A DNA stretch of 64,000 nt from Oscillospiraceae bacterium (GTDB lineage Bacteria > Bacillota > Clostridia > Oscillospirales > Oscillospiraceae): contig JAETQF010000009.1 of assembly GCA_021770845.1 (NCBI GenBank), forward strand, positions 1 through 64,000, in the 5' to 3' direction. The position numbers and the translations under genes are program-made. The notes under the pieces are model-generated. The model was given only the letters and a program-made list of their open reading frames with translations, was not told the origin of the DNA and did no database searches. Below are positions 42,526-50,054 of this stretch, piece by piece (the stretch's first letter is position 1; every line of letters starts with the position of its first letter).

Positions 42526-42623
42526 GACGATCACTCCTCACTCCAAAATAGGGCAAAGCCCAAATTCTTCTGAGGATATCATATCACGTTTCCCCGCCGC
42601 GCACAAGGACAAATCCGCTCTTT

Positions 42624-43568
42624 TTACCGTTTTTTTGCCAAAAAGGCGTGCCAGCCGCCCCGCTCCCGGTGCTGGGCCACGGCAAAGCCGTTTTCCTCCA
42701 GGGCGGCGCGCACCTCGTCCTGCCGCCCGTCGATGATGCCGGAGGTGAGGAAGGCCCCGTCCGCCGTCATGAACTCCCCCGCCTTGGCCGACAGGGGGAT
42801 GATCACGTCGGCCACGATGTTGGCCAGCACCACCCGGTTCTGCCCCGGCGCCAGCCTTGCCGCCAGCCGTTTGTCGCTGAGCACGTCCCCGGCGAGCACT
42901 GCCAGCCGGTCGGGGCCGACGCCGTTGAGGGCGGCGTTCTCAAAGGCCACGTCCGCCGCCTTGGGGTCGATGTCCACCCCCACCGCCCGCTCCGCCCCCA
43001 GGGCCAGGGCCGCAATGGCCAGGATGCCCGAGCCGCAGCCCAGATCCAGCACCCGGTCGCCGGGGCGCAGCGCCTCCTCCAGCAGCTCCAGGCACAGCTG
43101 GGTGGTGGGGTGGCTGCCGGTGCCGAAGGTGAGGCCGGGGTTGAGGTACAGCGGCACGCGCCCCTCCGGCACAGGCTGGCCCCGCAGCCAGTCGGGGACG
43201 ATGTAGATCCGCTGCCCCACCGGGATGGGCTGATAGTACTTCTGCCAGGAGGTGGCCCAGTCCTCCTCCCGGAGGGAGACGGTCTGGGGCTCGTACTCCT
43301 CCAGCCCCGCCAGATACCGCCGGAGCTGCCGCTGTCCCTCCTCATTGTCCGGGACGTAGAACTTGACCCGGCTGGCCCCCTTCATCCGGGCCGCCAGCCC
43401 CTCGTCCACATAGTCCCAATACTGCCGGTTCTGCTCCAGGAAGCGGAGGAACTCCCCCTCCTCCTCCACCACCAGCCCGGTCATGCCGTTGGCGGTGAGG
43501 GCGTCGCACACCCCGTCCAGCCGATCCGCCGGGACGGGGAGGGTGACCTCTAACCATCTGTCGTCCAT
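42624..43568 (-). CDS. prmA: Ribosomal protein L11 methyltransferase
   Basis: A 314-residue S-adenosylmethionine-dependent methyltransferase that trimethylates ribosomal protein L11. The SAM-binding motif is VLDLGCGSGILAIAALALG, preceded by TFGTGSHPTTQLCLELLE and followed by a VLANIVADVI motif. It ends a three-gene run after an HTH regulator and a small membrane protein, with 10 nt between it and the latter. Confidence 0.95.
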   Translation of the reverse strand: MDDRWLEVTLPVPADRLDGVCDALTANGMTGLVVEEEGEFLRFLEQNRQYWDYVDEGLAARMKGASRVKFYVPDNEEGQRQLRRYLAGLEEYEPQTVSLREEDWATSWQKYYQPIPVGQRIYIVPDWLRGQPVPEGRVPLYLNPGLTFGTGSHPTTQLCLELLEEALRPGDRVLDLGCGSGILAIAALALGAERAVGVDIDPKAADVAFENAALNGVGPDRLAVLAGDVLSDKRLAARLAPGQNRVVLANIVADVIIPLSAKAGEFMTADGAFLTSGIIDGRQDEVRAALEENGFAVAQHRERGGWHAFLAKKR

Positions 43569-43578
43569 AGGGAACGCC

Positions 43579-43893
43579 TCATTTCACGTTGATCGACTTC
43601 ACGCTGTCCAGGCGGATCAGCTTCTCGCACTCGGTTTTCTTCCCCACGTTGGCCAGCACCAGGGCCCAGTCCTCGTCGGCGTCCAGGATTTTGCACTCCT
43701 TGCCGTACACGTCGAAGTCCCCGGCCTCCACGGTGAGCTCCACCGTCCGGCCGATGTGCTTGCGCACCTGCTCCCCCAGCCCCGCCGCCCGGACGGATCC
43801 GATGCCGTTTTCCCGCAGGAGCCGCTCCAGCCGGCTCATCTTGCCCATGAGGACAAGCACCATGATAAACGCGAATATGCCAAAGTATTCCAT
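43579..43893 (-). CDS. Small membrane-anchored protein sharing a domain with its HTH neighbour
   Basis: A 104-residue protein with one N-terminal helix (MEYFGIFAFIMVLVLMGK) and a soluble C-terminal domain. The domain ends CKILDADEDWALVLANVGKK and EKLIRLDSVKSINV. This matches the C-terminal domain of the upstream HTH regulator in pattern (CVIQDFDGAWANV, lysine-rich turn, RLIPLAAISTVTF). The function is unknown; partner binding or membrane sequestration of the regulator is possible. It lies between HTH and prmA genes. Confidence 0.75.
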   Translation of the reverse strand: MEYFGIFAFIMVLVLMGKMSRLERLLRENGIGSVRAAGLGEQVRKHIGRTVELTVEAGDFDVYGKECKILDADEDWALVLANVGKKTECEKLIRLDSVKSINVK

Positions 43894-43906
43894 CGCCCGG
43901 CCCTCC

Positions 43907-44392
43907 TCAGTTCAGCTCCAGCGGGGAGCGGCGGGCCGTCTCCCCGTCCCGCAGGAAGGTGACGGTGCTGATGGCGGCCAGGGGGATGAGCCGCATCTCG
44001 TTCTTGCCCGGCTTTTTCTTGTTCACCACTACCTCCACGTTGGCCCAGGCCCCGTCGAAATCCTGGATGACGCACCAGTCGTGGATAATGGGCATACCAC
44101 TGTCGTCGTCGTAAAAGGTGAGCCTCACCCGCTTCCCCTGGGCCTGCTTCAGCAGCCTGGTCACCGGGGGCTTGACGGGCGTCCCCTTCTCGTCCACCCC
44201 GTCCTGGAGGAGGTAGTCGCAGCTCACCTCTAAAATTTGCGCCATGCGCACGATCTTGTCCGTCTCCGGATAGGCCGCGTCCGACTCCCAGCGGCTCACC
44301 GCCTGCCGGGTCACCTCCAACTGTTCCGCCAGCTGCTCCTGGGTCAGGTTCTTGGCCCGCCGGGCCTCGGCCAGCTTGTTTCCGAAACTCAT
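43907..44392 (-). CDS. XRE-family HTH regulator with a C-terminal domain shared with its neighbour
   Basis: A 161-residue protein. The N-terminal HTH (about 5-62) contains NLTQEQLAEQLEVTRQAVSR. The C-terminal half (about 78-158) forms a predicted small beta-fold with FDGAWANVEVVVNKKKPG and RLIPLAAIST, resembling the soluble domain of the protein encoded 13 nt downstream. It heads the prmA operon. GAGGTG precedes the ATG. Targets unknown. Confidence 0.88.
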   Translation of the reverse strand: MSFGNKLAEARRAKNLTQEQLAEQLEVTRQAVSRWESDAAYPETDKIVRMAQILEVSCDYLLQDGVDEKGTPVKPPVTRLLKQAQGKRVRLTFYDDDSGMPIIHDWCVIQDFDGAWANVEVVVNKKKPGKNEMRLIPLAAISTVTFLRDGETARRSPLELN

Positions 44393-44504
44393 AACATCAC
44401 CTCATGGATTGGATGTCCCCAGCATACCAAAACCGGCCCGGATCACCAGCAAGTTCCCGTTTCACAATGTAACGTTTGGGTTTCCCCGGGCCCGGGAGGG
44501 CGGT

Positions 44505-44717
44505 TCAGCCGGGGAGATCGGCGCGGCCCAGGAGGTAGTCGGTGGTGACGTCCAGATAATCCGCGATGGCAACCAGCGTTTCATAGTCAGGGCGGCGTCT
44601 GCCAGCTTCATAATACTGGTAAGCGCGGGGTGTCATTTTTAGATGCTCCGCCACTTCTTTTTGCATAACCCCTTTTTGAGTACGCGCCTGTCTCAAACGA
44701 TCTGCAAATGGTACCAT
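44505..44717 (-). CDS. Small HTH regulator (XRE/Cro type)
   Basis: A 70-residue protein consisting almost entirely of one HTH domain, with KGVMQKEVAEHLKMTPRAYQ and YLDVTTDYLLGR. The ATG at 44717 is preferred; AGGAG lies about 10 nt upstream. It is divergent from the DUF6809-type gene and the shared intergenic region carries a TTGAC-ACA-GTCAA palindrome over the plus-strand -35, so autoregulation or repression of the neighbour is likely. Confidence 0.85.
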   Translation of the reverse strand: MVPFADRLRQARTQKGVMQKEVAEHLKMTPRAYQYYEAGRRRPDYETLVAIADYLDVTTDYLLGRADLPG

Positions 44718-44733
44718 ATTTTTTCGTCTCCTC

Positions 44734-44762
44734 TTGACACAGTCAAGTTGTTCCTGTATAAT
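44734..44762 (+). promoter_or_regulatory. Consensus promoter with an operator-like palindrome
   Basis: TTGACA (44734-44739) and TATAAT (44757-44762) have 17-nt spacing, a perfect sigma-A promoter. The palindrome TTGAC-ACA-GTCAA (44734-44746) covers the -35 box. Confidence 0.85.
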
Positions 44763-44808
44763 CGAAGTGAACAAACCGACTGTATAGCTGGTGAAAGGGG
44801 TCACGATC

Positions 44809-45066
44809 ATGACAGATTTAATGGAAGCCCTGTTTACCTACGCCCAGGAGCACAGCGTCGCGCCTCTCCTGGCCGAGGAAGGGGCGTACAGGAGCAGCAT
44901 CTGCTGCGCCGAGCGGCAGGAGGAACAGCTCCGGGCGGCGCTGGACGAACAGACCTCCGCCCGGCTGGACGCCCTGCTGCGGGAGCAGGATCTGGCCCGG
45001 TGGATCGAGGAGCGGGCGGCGTTCCGCGCCGGCTTCCGGATGGCGCTGGAGCTGGCCCGGTCATAG
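44809..45066 (+). CDS. DUF6809-like small protein
   Basis: An 85-residue, Ala/Glu/Leu-rich, wholly helical soluble protein (MTDLMEALFTYAQEHSVAPL ... FRAGFRMALELARS). It resembles the DUF6809 proteins seen beside small HTH regulators in Clostridia; function unknown. GAAAGGGG precedes the ATG at 44809. Its 3' end overlaps the thiI 3' end by 6 nt, tail to tail. Confidence 0.75.
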   Translation: MTDLMEALFTYAQEHSVAPLLAEEGAYRSSICCAERQEEQLRAALDEQTSARLDALLREQDLARWIEERAAFRAGFRMALELARS

Positions 45067-46233
45067 ATCCAGCATGATCCGCTCGACGCCCGCCACCGCG
45101 TCCTCCACCATGGCCTCCACGTCCAGGGCCCGCTCCGCCTCCTCCAGCTCCTCCGGCTTGGGCTTGGTGCGGGGGTGCTTGGGGGTGAACACGGTGCAGC
45201 AGTCCTCATAGGGCAGGATGGAGGTTTCAAACGTCCCGATTTTCCGGGAGATCCGCACGATCTCCTCCTTGTCCATCCCCACCAGGGGGCGCAGGACGGG
45301 GAGGGTGCACACCCCGTCGGTACACACCATGGCGTCCAGGGTCTGGCTGGCCACCTGGCCCACCGACTCGCCGGTGACCAGGGCCTGGATGCCGTTTTTC
45401 TCGGCCACCCGGCAGGCGATCCGCATCATGAACCGCCGCATGAGGATGGTGAACAGCTCCTCCGGGCAGGAGCGGCGCAGCTCCTCCTGGATCTTGGTGA
45501 AGGGCACCACGTGGACGCACTGCTTGCCCGTGTAGGGCACCAGCAGCCGGGCCAGATCCAGCACCTTCTCCTTGGCCTCCGGGGAGGTGTAGGGGTAGGA
45601 GTAGTAGTGGATCATGTCCACAATGACCCCCCGCTTGGCGATCATCCAGGAGGCCACGGGGGAGTCGATGCCGCCGGACAGCAGGGACAGCGCCCGCCCC
45701 CCCATGCCCACGGGCAGGCCCCCCGCCCCGGGCTCCGGGTCGGCGTGGACGTAGGCGTCGAAGTCCCGCACCTCCACGTGGATGGTGAGCTCCGGGTGGT
45801 GCATATCCGCCGTCAGGTGGGGGAACCGCTGGTGGAGCTCCCCGCCCACGTACTGGGACAGCTGGATGGAGGTCATGGGGAAGGACTTGTCCGCCCGCTT
45901 GCTCTCCACCTTGAAGGATTTGGCCGCCCGGAGCTTGTCCCCCAGGTAGTCGGCGGCGCAGTCGGTGATGGCGTCCTTGTCCTTGGGGCAGGCCCGGGCC
46001 CGGCACAGGCCCACCGCCCCGAACAGTTTCGTCATGGCCGTCCACGCGCCCTCGAAGTCCGCCGTGTCGTCCAGCGGCTCCACGTAGGTGGTGGACTGGC
46101 GGGTGTATACCTTGAAGGGGCCGTACTTCTTCAGCCGCCGCTTGGCGTTGCCCATGAGCTTTTCCTCAAAGCCCCGGCGGTTCAGGCCCTTTAATACCAT
46201 TTCGCCCTGCTTGAGCAGGATGATCTCTCCCAT
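45061..46233 (-). CDS. thiI: tRNA 4-thiouridine synthetase ThiI
   Basis: A 390-residue ATP-pyrophosphatase that adenylates U8 of tRNA for thiolation and can also supply sulfur for thiazole. The order is NFLD/THUMP domains (about 1-165) and a PP-loop domain with LLSGGIDSPVASWMI. The C-terminal rhodanese domain of the enterobacterial protein is absent, as in most Firmicutes. No IscS-like gene is adjacent. A REP pair lies just upstream. Confidence 0.94.
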   Translation of the reverse strand: MGEIILLKQGEMVLKGLNRRGFEEKLMGNAKRRLKKYGPFKVYTRQSTTYVEPLDDTADFEGAWTAMTKLFGAVGLCRARACPKDKDAITDCAADYLGDKLRAAKSFKVESKRADKSFPMTSIQLSQYVGGELHQRFPHLTADMHHPELTIHVEVRDFDAYVHADPEPGAGGLPVGMGGRALSLLSGGIDSPVASWMIAKRGVIVDMIHYYSYPYTSPEAKEKVLDLARLLVPYTGKQCVHVVPFTKIQEELRRSCPEELFTILMRRFMMRIACRVAEKNGIQALVTGESVGQVASQTLDAMVCTDGVCTLPVLRPLVGMDKEEIVRISRKIGTFETSILPYEDCCTVFTPKHPRTKPKPEELEEAERALDVEAMVEDAVAGVERIMLDL

Positions 46234-46286
46234 GTCAATTCCCTTGCTTTCTTCAATGTGTCAAATATGCCGTTTTCCCGTGTGCT

Positions 46287-46363
46287 GTAGGGGAGGGGCT
46301 TGCCCCTCCCGCCTTGAAGGGTCAGAGACCCTTTCCCACGGGAGGGGCAAGCCCCTCCCCTAC
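46287..46363. repeat. Head-to-head pair of REP-like palindromes (copies 3 and 4)
   Basis: Copy 3 (46287-46313) has the GTAGGGGAGGGGC/GCCCCTCCC form of the RAYT copies and copy 4 (46339-46363) is its inverse, 25 nt apart. The pair lies between comF and thiI and resembles a BIME-type unit. Confidence 0.88.
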
Positions 46364-46408
46364 ATGGTCGGCGATGGACGTGTGCCACCGGCACACATCG
46401 CCCCGCCC

Positions 46409-47059
46409 CTACCGGCGGGCCCGGGCGAGCGTGAGGGCCACCACCGTGTCCGCCCCGGCGGCGCGCAGGCAGGCGGCGCATTCGCCCAGGGTGGATCCGG
46501 TGGTCACCACGTCGTCCACCAGCACCACCCGCTTCCCGGACAGATCCAGCCCCGGCCTGGCCCGGTAGGCCCCGGCGATGTTGGCCCGCCGCTCCTCCTC
46601 CGTCCGGAGGCGGGACTGCTCCCCGGCGGCCCGGATCTTCTCCAGGGTTGGTTCCACGGGGATGCCAGTGACCGCTCCCACCCGGCGGGCCAGCAGCTCC
46701 GCCTGGTCGTAGCCCCGCCGCTTTTTCCGCTTGGGGTGGAGGGGCGCCCAGGTGACGAGATCCACCGTGCCGTCCCAGCGGTCGGACAGGCACTGGGCCA
46801 TCAGCTCTCCGAACAGGGCGGCGTGGGCGGCGCCGCCGTTGAACTTGTAGCGGTGGACGCCCTCCCGCACCCCGTCCCGGTACCACAGCGGGGACAGGCA
46901 GGCGCCGCAGCCCTCCACCGGGCCGCCCGGGCCGTCCGTCCAGGGAAGGATCCCCTCGCACAGGGCGCACATCCCCTCCTCGCCCCGCTCCAAAATCCGG
47001 CCGCAGAAGGGGCACTTGGGCGGGTAGAGCAGCCCCAGCAGGGCCTGGAACAGCTTCAC
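46409..47059 (-). CDS. comF: ComF-like phosphoribosyltransferase-family protein
   Basis: A 216-residue protein. A zinc-finger start with YPPKCPFCGRIL and CALCEGILPW precedes a type I phosphoribosyltransferase fold whose PRPP loop reads VVLVDDVVTTGSTLGECA. In competent Firmicutes ComF supports DNA uptake and recombination with PriA. Translation starts at a GTG (47059) that overlaps the RHH stop as GTGA. No comEA/EC genes are nearby, so a competence role cannot be judged. Confidence 0.9.
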   Translation of the reverse strand: MKLFQALLGLLYPPKCPFCGRILERGEEGMCALCEGILPWTDGPGGPVEGCGACLSPLWYRDGVREGVHRYKFNGGAAHAALFGELMAQCLSDRWDGTVDLVTWAPLHPKRKKRRGYDQAELLARRVGAVTGIPVEPTLEKIRAAGEQSRLRTEEERRANIAGAYRARPGLDLSGKRVVLVDDVVTTGSTLGECAACLRAAGADTVVALTLARARR

Positions 47060-47241
47060 GGCCCGTCGTCCCCGGGCAGGGGGTCGATGGGGCCGTTCTT
47101 TTTCTCGAAGTCCAGCACGCACTGGTTCATCAGGTACAGGATCTGGCGGCTCATGGAGCGGCCCTCGTAGGCCGCCACCGACCGGAACTTGTCGTGGAGC
47201 TCCCGGTTCATGCGGATGGTGAGGTAAATCTTGTCCTTCAT
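47056..47241 (-). CDS. Arc-like ribbon-helix-helix protein
   Basis: A 61-residue protein opening MKDKIYLTIRMNRELHDKFR, followed by SVAAYEGRSMSRQILYLMNQ, the beta-strand and two helices of an Arc/MetJ-type DNA-binding fold. It overlaps comF by 4 nt and so is translationally coupled to it. It could be an autorepressor of the pair. A stretch of 219 nt upstream (47242-47460) has no gene; it holds a terminator. Confidence 0.85.
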   Translation of the reverse strand: MKDKIYLTIRMNRELHDKFRSVAAYEGRSMSRQILYLMNQCVLDFEKKNGPIDPLPGDDGP

Positions 47242-47410
47242 TGGCCCAGCCCCCTTTTCAGGCAGTCATAGGACAACAATACCCGATGGATTGATTTTTA
47301 GCGAAGTTTCAAGGCGTTTTTAAGGCATAAAATCTGGGGCGGGGACGCCGCCGCGGGACAGGGTTGGAGCCCGCCGTGGAGCGGCTGGACAGGCTGCACA
47401 TGAAAAACGC

Positions 47411-47452
47411 AAAAAATACCGCCCGGAGGAGCTCCTCCAGGCGGTATTTTTT
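47411..47452 (-). terminator. Terminator after secG
   Basis: AAAAAATACCGCC pairs with GGCGGTATTTTTT around an inner GGAGGAGCTCCTCC palindrome. The minus-strand product ends in a T-run and lies 8 nt past the secG stop. Confidence 0.9.
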
Positions 47453-47460
47453 CGCGGATG

Positions 47461-47697
47461 TTACAGCAGGCAGATGACCAGGGTGAGGATCATAAAGACC
47501 ACGGCCACCCACTTGGTCATGCGGGCCAGCCGGGCGTCGGCGGACTTGGCCTTGTTCTTGGACAGGAAGGTGTCCGCGCCGCCGGCGATGGCGCCGGACA
47601 GGCCGGCGCTCTTGCCGGACTGGAGCATGACGATGGCCACCAGGGCCAGGGCCACGATGAAGTAGATGATGGACAAAACGATCTGGGCGGTAGTCAT
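47461..47697 (-). CDS. secG: Preprotein translocase subunit SecG
   Basis: A 78-residue protein with two membrane helices. MTTAQIVLSIIYFIVALALV, MLQSGKSAGLSGAIAGGADT and FLSKNKAKS are the SecG signatures. It joins SecYE in the protein-export channel. The ATG at 47697 is placed by family length with AAGGA 10 nt upstream; an ATG at 47706 lies almost on that site. Confidence 0.95.
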   Translation of the reverse strand: MTTAQIVLSIIYFIVALALVAIVMLQSGKSAGLSGAIAGGADTFLSKNKAKSADARLARMTKWVAVVFMILTLVICLL

Positions 47698-47846
47698 GTG
47701 ACTCATATCCTTTCCGTTGAAGGGTTTTTTCTGAAAACGGGCGGTCTGCCCCCGCAAGTGTAAGCTATGATACCACATCCGGCGGCAGATTGCAAGGGGT
47801 ATTTCCCGGCCGGGCAGGAAAAAAGGGCGCCCGCTTGGTTTGCCTG

Positions 47847-47875
47847 TTGAAATGGCTCTGGAAATTTGCTATAAT
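47847..47875 (+). promoter_or_regulatory. recJ promoter
   Basis: TTGAAA (47847-47852) and TATAAT (47870-47875) are 17 nt apart. Confidence 0.8.
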
Positions 47876-47935
47876 AAGATGTTATGTATCAGGAGAGGAG
47901 GCCCCAGGCGGGGCGGAAAAGCAGGGTATGACGGG

Positions 47936-49999
47936 ATGAAATACGACAACTGGAAGATACGGGGGCCCGGCCTGCCCAGCCTCCGCCGGGAGCTGGAGGA
48001 GGCGGGACTTGCCCCGCTGTGCGCCGCGGTGCTGGCCGCCCGGGGGATCGGGGGCCGGGAGGAGGCCGCCCGCTTCCTGGCCGACGGCCCGGAGCGGTTT
48101 CACGATCCCTTTCTGCTGAAGGACATGGACAGGGCCGTGGTTCGGGTGCGCCGGGCCATCGAGGCGGGGGAGACGGTGTGCGTCTACGGCGACTACGACG
48201 TGGACGGCATCACCGCCACCTGCCTGCTCACCGAGGCGCTGGCCCTGCTGGGCGGGAAAACGGTCAGCTATATCCCCGACCGCTCGGAGGAGGGCTACGG
48301 CCTGAACCCCCGGGCGGTGGAGCGGCTGGCGGGGCAGGGGGTCACCCTCATCGTCACCGTGGACTGCGGCATCACCGCGGCGGCGGAGGTGGACTACGCC
48401 CGCGCCCTGGGGGTGGACGTGGTGGTGACCGACCACCACCACTGCAAGACCGCCATCCCCGACGGGGCGGCGGTGGTGGATCCCCGGCGGCCCGACTGTA
48501 CCTATCCCTTCCCGGAGCTGGCGGGGGTGGGGGTGGCCCTGAAGCTGGCCCAGGCCCTGGCGGGCCGGGAGCGGGAGGAGGAGCTGCTGCTGCGCTTCGG
48601 GGAGCTGGCCGCCATCGGCACCGTGGCCGACGTGATGCGCCTCACCGACGAGAACCGGGCCCTGGTGCGGCAGGGGCTGGCCCTGCTGGCCCGGACAAAG
48701 CGGCCCGGGCTGCGGGCGCTGCTGCGGGAGGCGGGGCTGGAGCCGGGGGCTGTGCCCACGGCGGTGACCATCGGCTACGGGCTGGCCCCCCGGATCAACG
48801 CCGCCGGCCGGATGGAGCAGGCCATGGTGGCCCTGGAGCTCCTCCTCACCCGGGACGTGGATCGGGGGGAGGAGCTGGCGGGTATCCTGTGCAGCCTGAA
48901 CCGGGAGCGGCAGGCCATCGAGATGGAGATCTACCGCCAGTGCGACGGCATTTTGGAGGAAAACCCCGCCCTGGCCGAGCCCTGCGTGGTGATGGCGGGG
49001 GAGGGCTGGCACCAGGGGGTGGTGGGCATTGTGGCCTCCCGGCTGGCGGAGAAGTACGCCTGCCCCACCTTTATGATCAGCCTGGAGCACGGCCTGGGCA
49101 AGGCGTCCTGCCGTTCCTTCGGGGGGTTCAACCTGTTCGCCGCCCTGGAGCGGTGCGCCCCCCTGTTCGAGGCCTACGGCGGCCACGAGATGGCGGCGGG
49201 CTTCACCATCCGGGAGGAGAACATCCCCGCCTTCCGGGAGCGGATCCGCGCGCTGGTGTCGGAGTACGCCGGGGGGGAGCCCATGGAGGCCTCCATCGAC
49301 GTGGACGCGGAGGTGGACGACTGCGCCATGCTGAGCACCGGTCAGGTGGACGGCCTGTCCGTGCTGGAGCCCTTCGGGACGGGCAACCCCAAGCCGGTGC
49401 TGCTGCTGCGCTCGGCGGCGGTGCTGTCCTGCTGCGACGTGGGCAACGGGCGGCACCTGAAGATGCGGGTGCGGCGGGACGGGGTGGTGCTGGACGCCAT
49501 CTTCTTCTCCGCCAACTGCGCCCAGTGCGGCGTGTCCCCGGGGGACAGGCTGGATCTGCTCTTTCACCCCCAGATCAACGAGTTCCGGGGCAGCCGCGCG
49601 GTGCAGCTTCAGATCTGCGACCTGCGCCCCGCCCCCACCCGGGCCCAGCTGGAGCGGGAGCTGTTCCGGCGGCTCCAGGAGGGGGAGGCCCTGTCCCGGT
49701 GGGAGGCGGGGCTGCTGCTGCCCTCCCGGCAGGATTTTGCCCGGCTGTGGCGCTTTTTGGAGCGGGCCTGCGCCGGGGACGGGGCGGATCCCGGCCCCGC
49801 CCTGCTGAAGCAGGCCGCCCGCCAGCCGGACGGACGGTGGGCCTATGGCCGCACCCTGGTGTGCCTCTATGTGATGGGGGATCGGGGGCTCCTCGCGGTG
49901 GAGCGGGAGCGGCTGCGCCTGTGCCGCCCGGAGCGCAAGGTGGATCTGGAGCAGGCGGAGCTGATGCGGCAGCTCCGGATCTTTTTGGACGAGAATTAA
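47936..49999 (+). CDS. recJ: Single-stranded-DNA exonuclease RecJ
   Basis: A 687-residue DHH-family 5'-3' exonuclease for recombination and mismatch repair. Metal-binding motifs are VCVYGDYDVDGITATCLL, TVDCGITA, VVVTDHHH (the DHH box) and the DHHA1 signature EAYGGHEMAAGFTI. An OB fold and a C-terminal extension follow. The ATG at 47936 fits the family start with a weak GCAGGG upstream; the longer frame to 47840 crosses the promoter. It is followed by relA. Confidence 0.95.
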   Translation: MKYDNWKIRGPGLPSLRRELEEAGLAPLCAAVLAARGIGGREEAARFLADGPERFHDPFLLKDMDRAVVRVRRAIEAGETVCVYGDYDVDGITATCLLTEALALLGGKTVSYIPDRSEEGYGLNPRAVERLAGQGVTLIVTVDCGITAAAEVDYARALGVDVVVTDHHHCKTAIPDGAAVVDPRRPDCTYPFPELAGVGVALKLAQALAGREREEELLLRFGELAAIGTVADVMRLTDENRALVRQGLALLARTKRPGLRALLREAGLEPGAVPTAVTIGYGLAPRINAAGRMEQAMVALELLLTRDVDRGEELAGILCSLNRERQAIEMEIYRQCDGILEENPALAEPCVVMAGEGWHQGVVGIVASRLAEKYACPTFMISLEHGLGKASCRSFGGFNLFAALERCAPLFEAYGGHEMAAGFTIREENIPAFRERIRALVSEYAGGEPMEASIDVDAEVDDCAMLSTGQVDGLSVLEPFGTGNPKPVLLLRSAAVLSCCDVGNGRHLKMRVRRDGVVLDAIFFSANCAQCGVSPGDRLDLLFHPQINEFRGSRAVQLQICDLRPAPTRAQLERELFRRLQEGEALSRWEAGLLLPSRQDFARLWRFLERACAGDGADPGPALLKQAARQPDGRWAYGRTLVCLYVMGDRGLLAVERERLRLCRPERKVDLEQAELMRQLRIFLDEN

Positions 50000-50054
50000 C
50001 CGGGCGGGAGGCCCAGCAGGGCCCCCGGAAAAGCCCGGCAAGGAGGATCCAACC

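Noticed and set aside
47840-47935. Longer recJ start at 47840.
   Set aside because: That ATG lies upstream of or within the predicted promoter; the start at 47936 fits the family.
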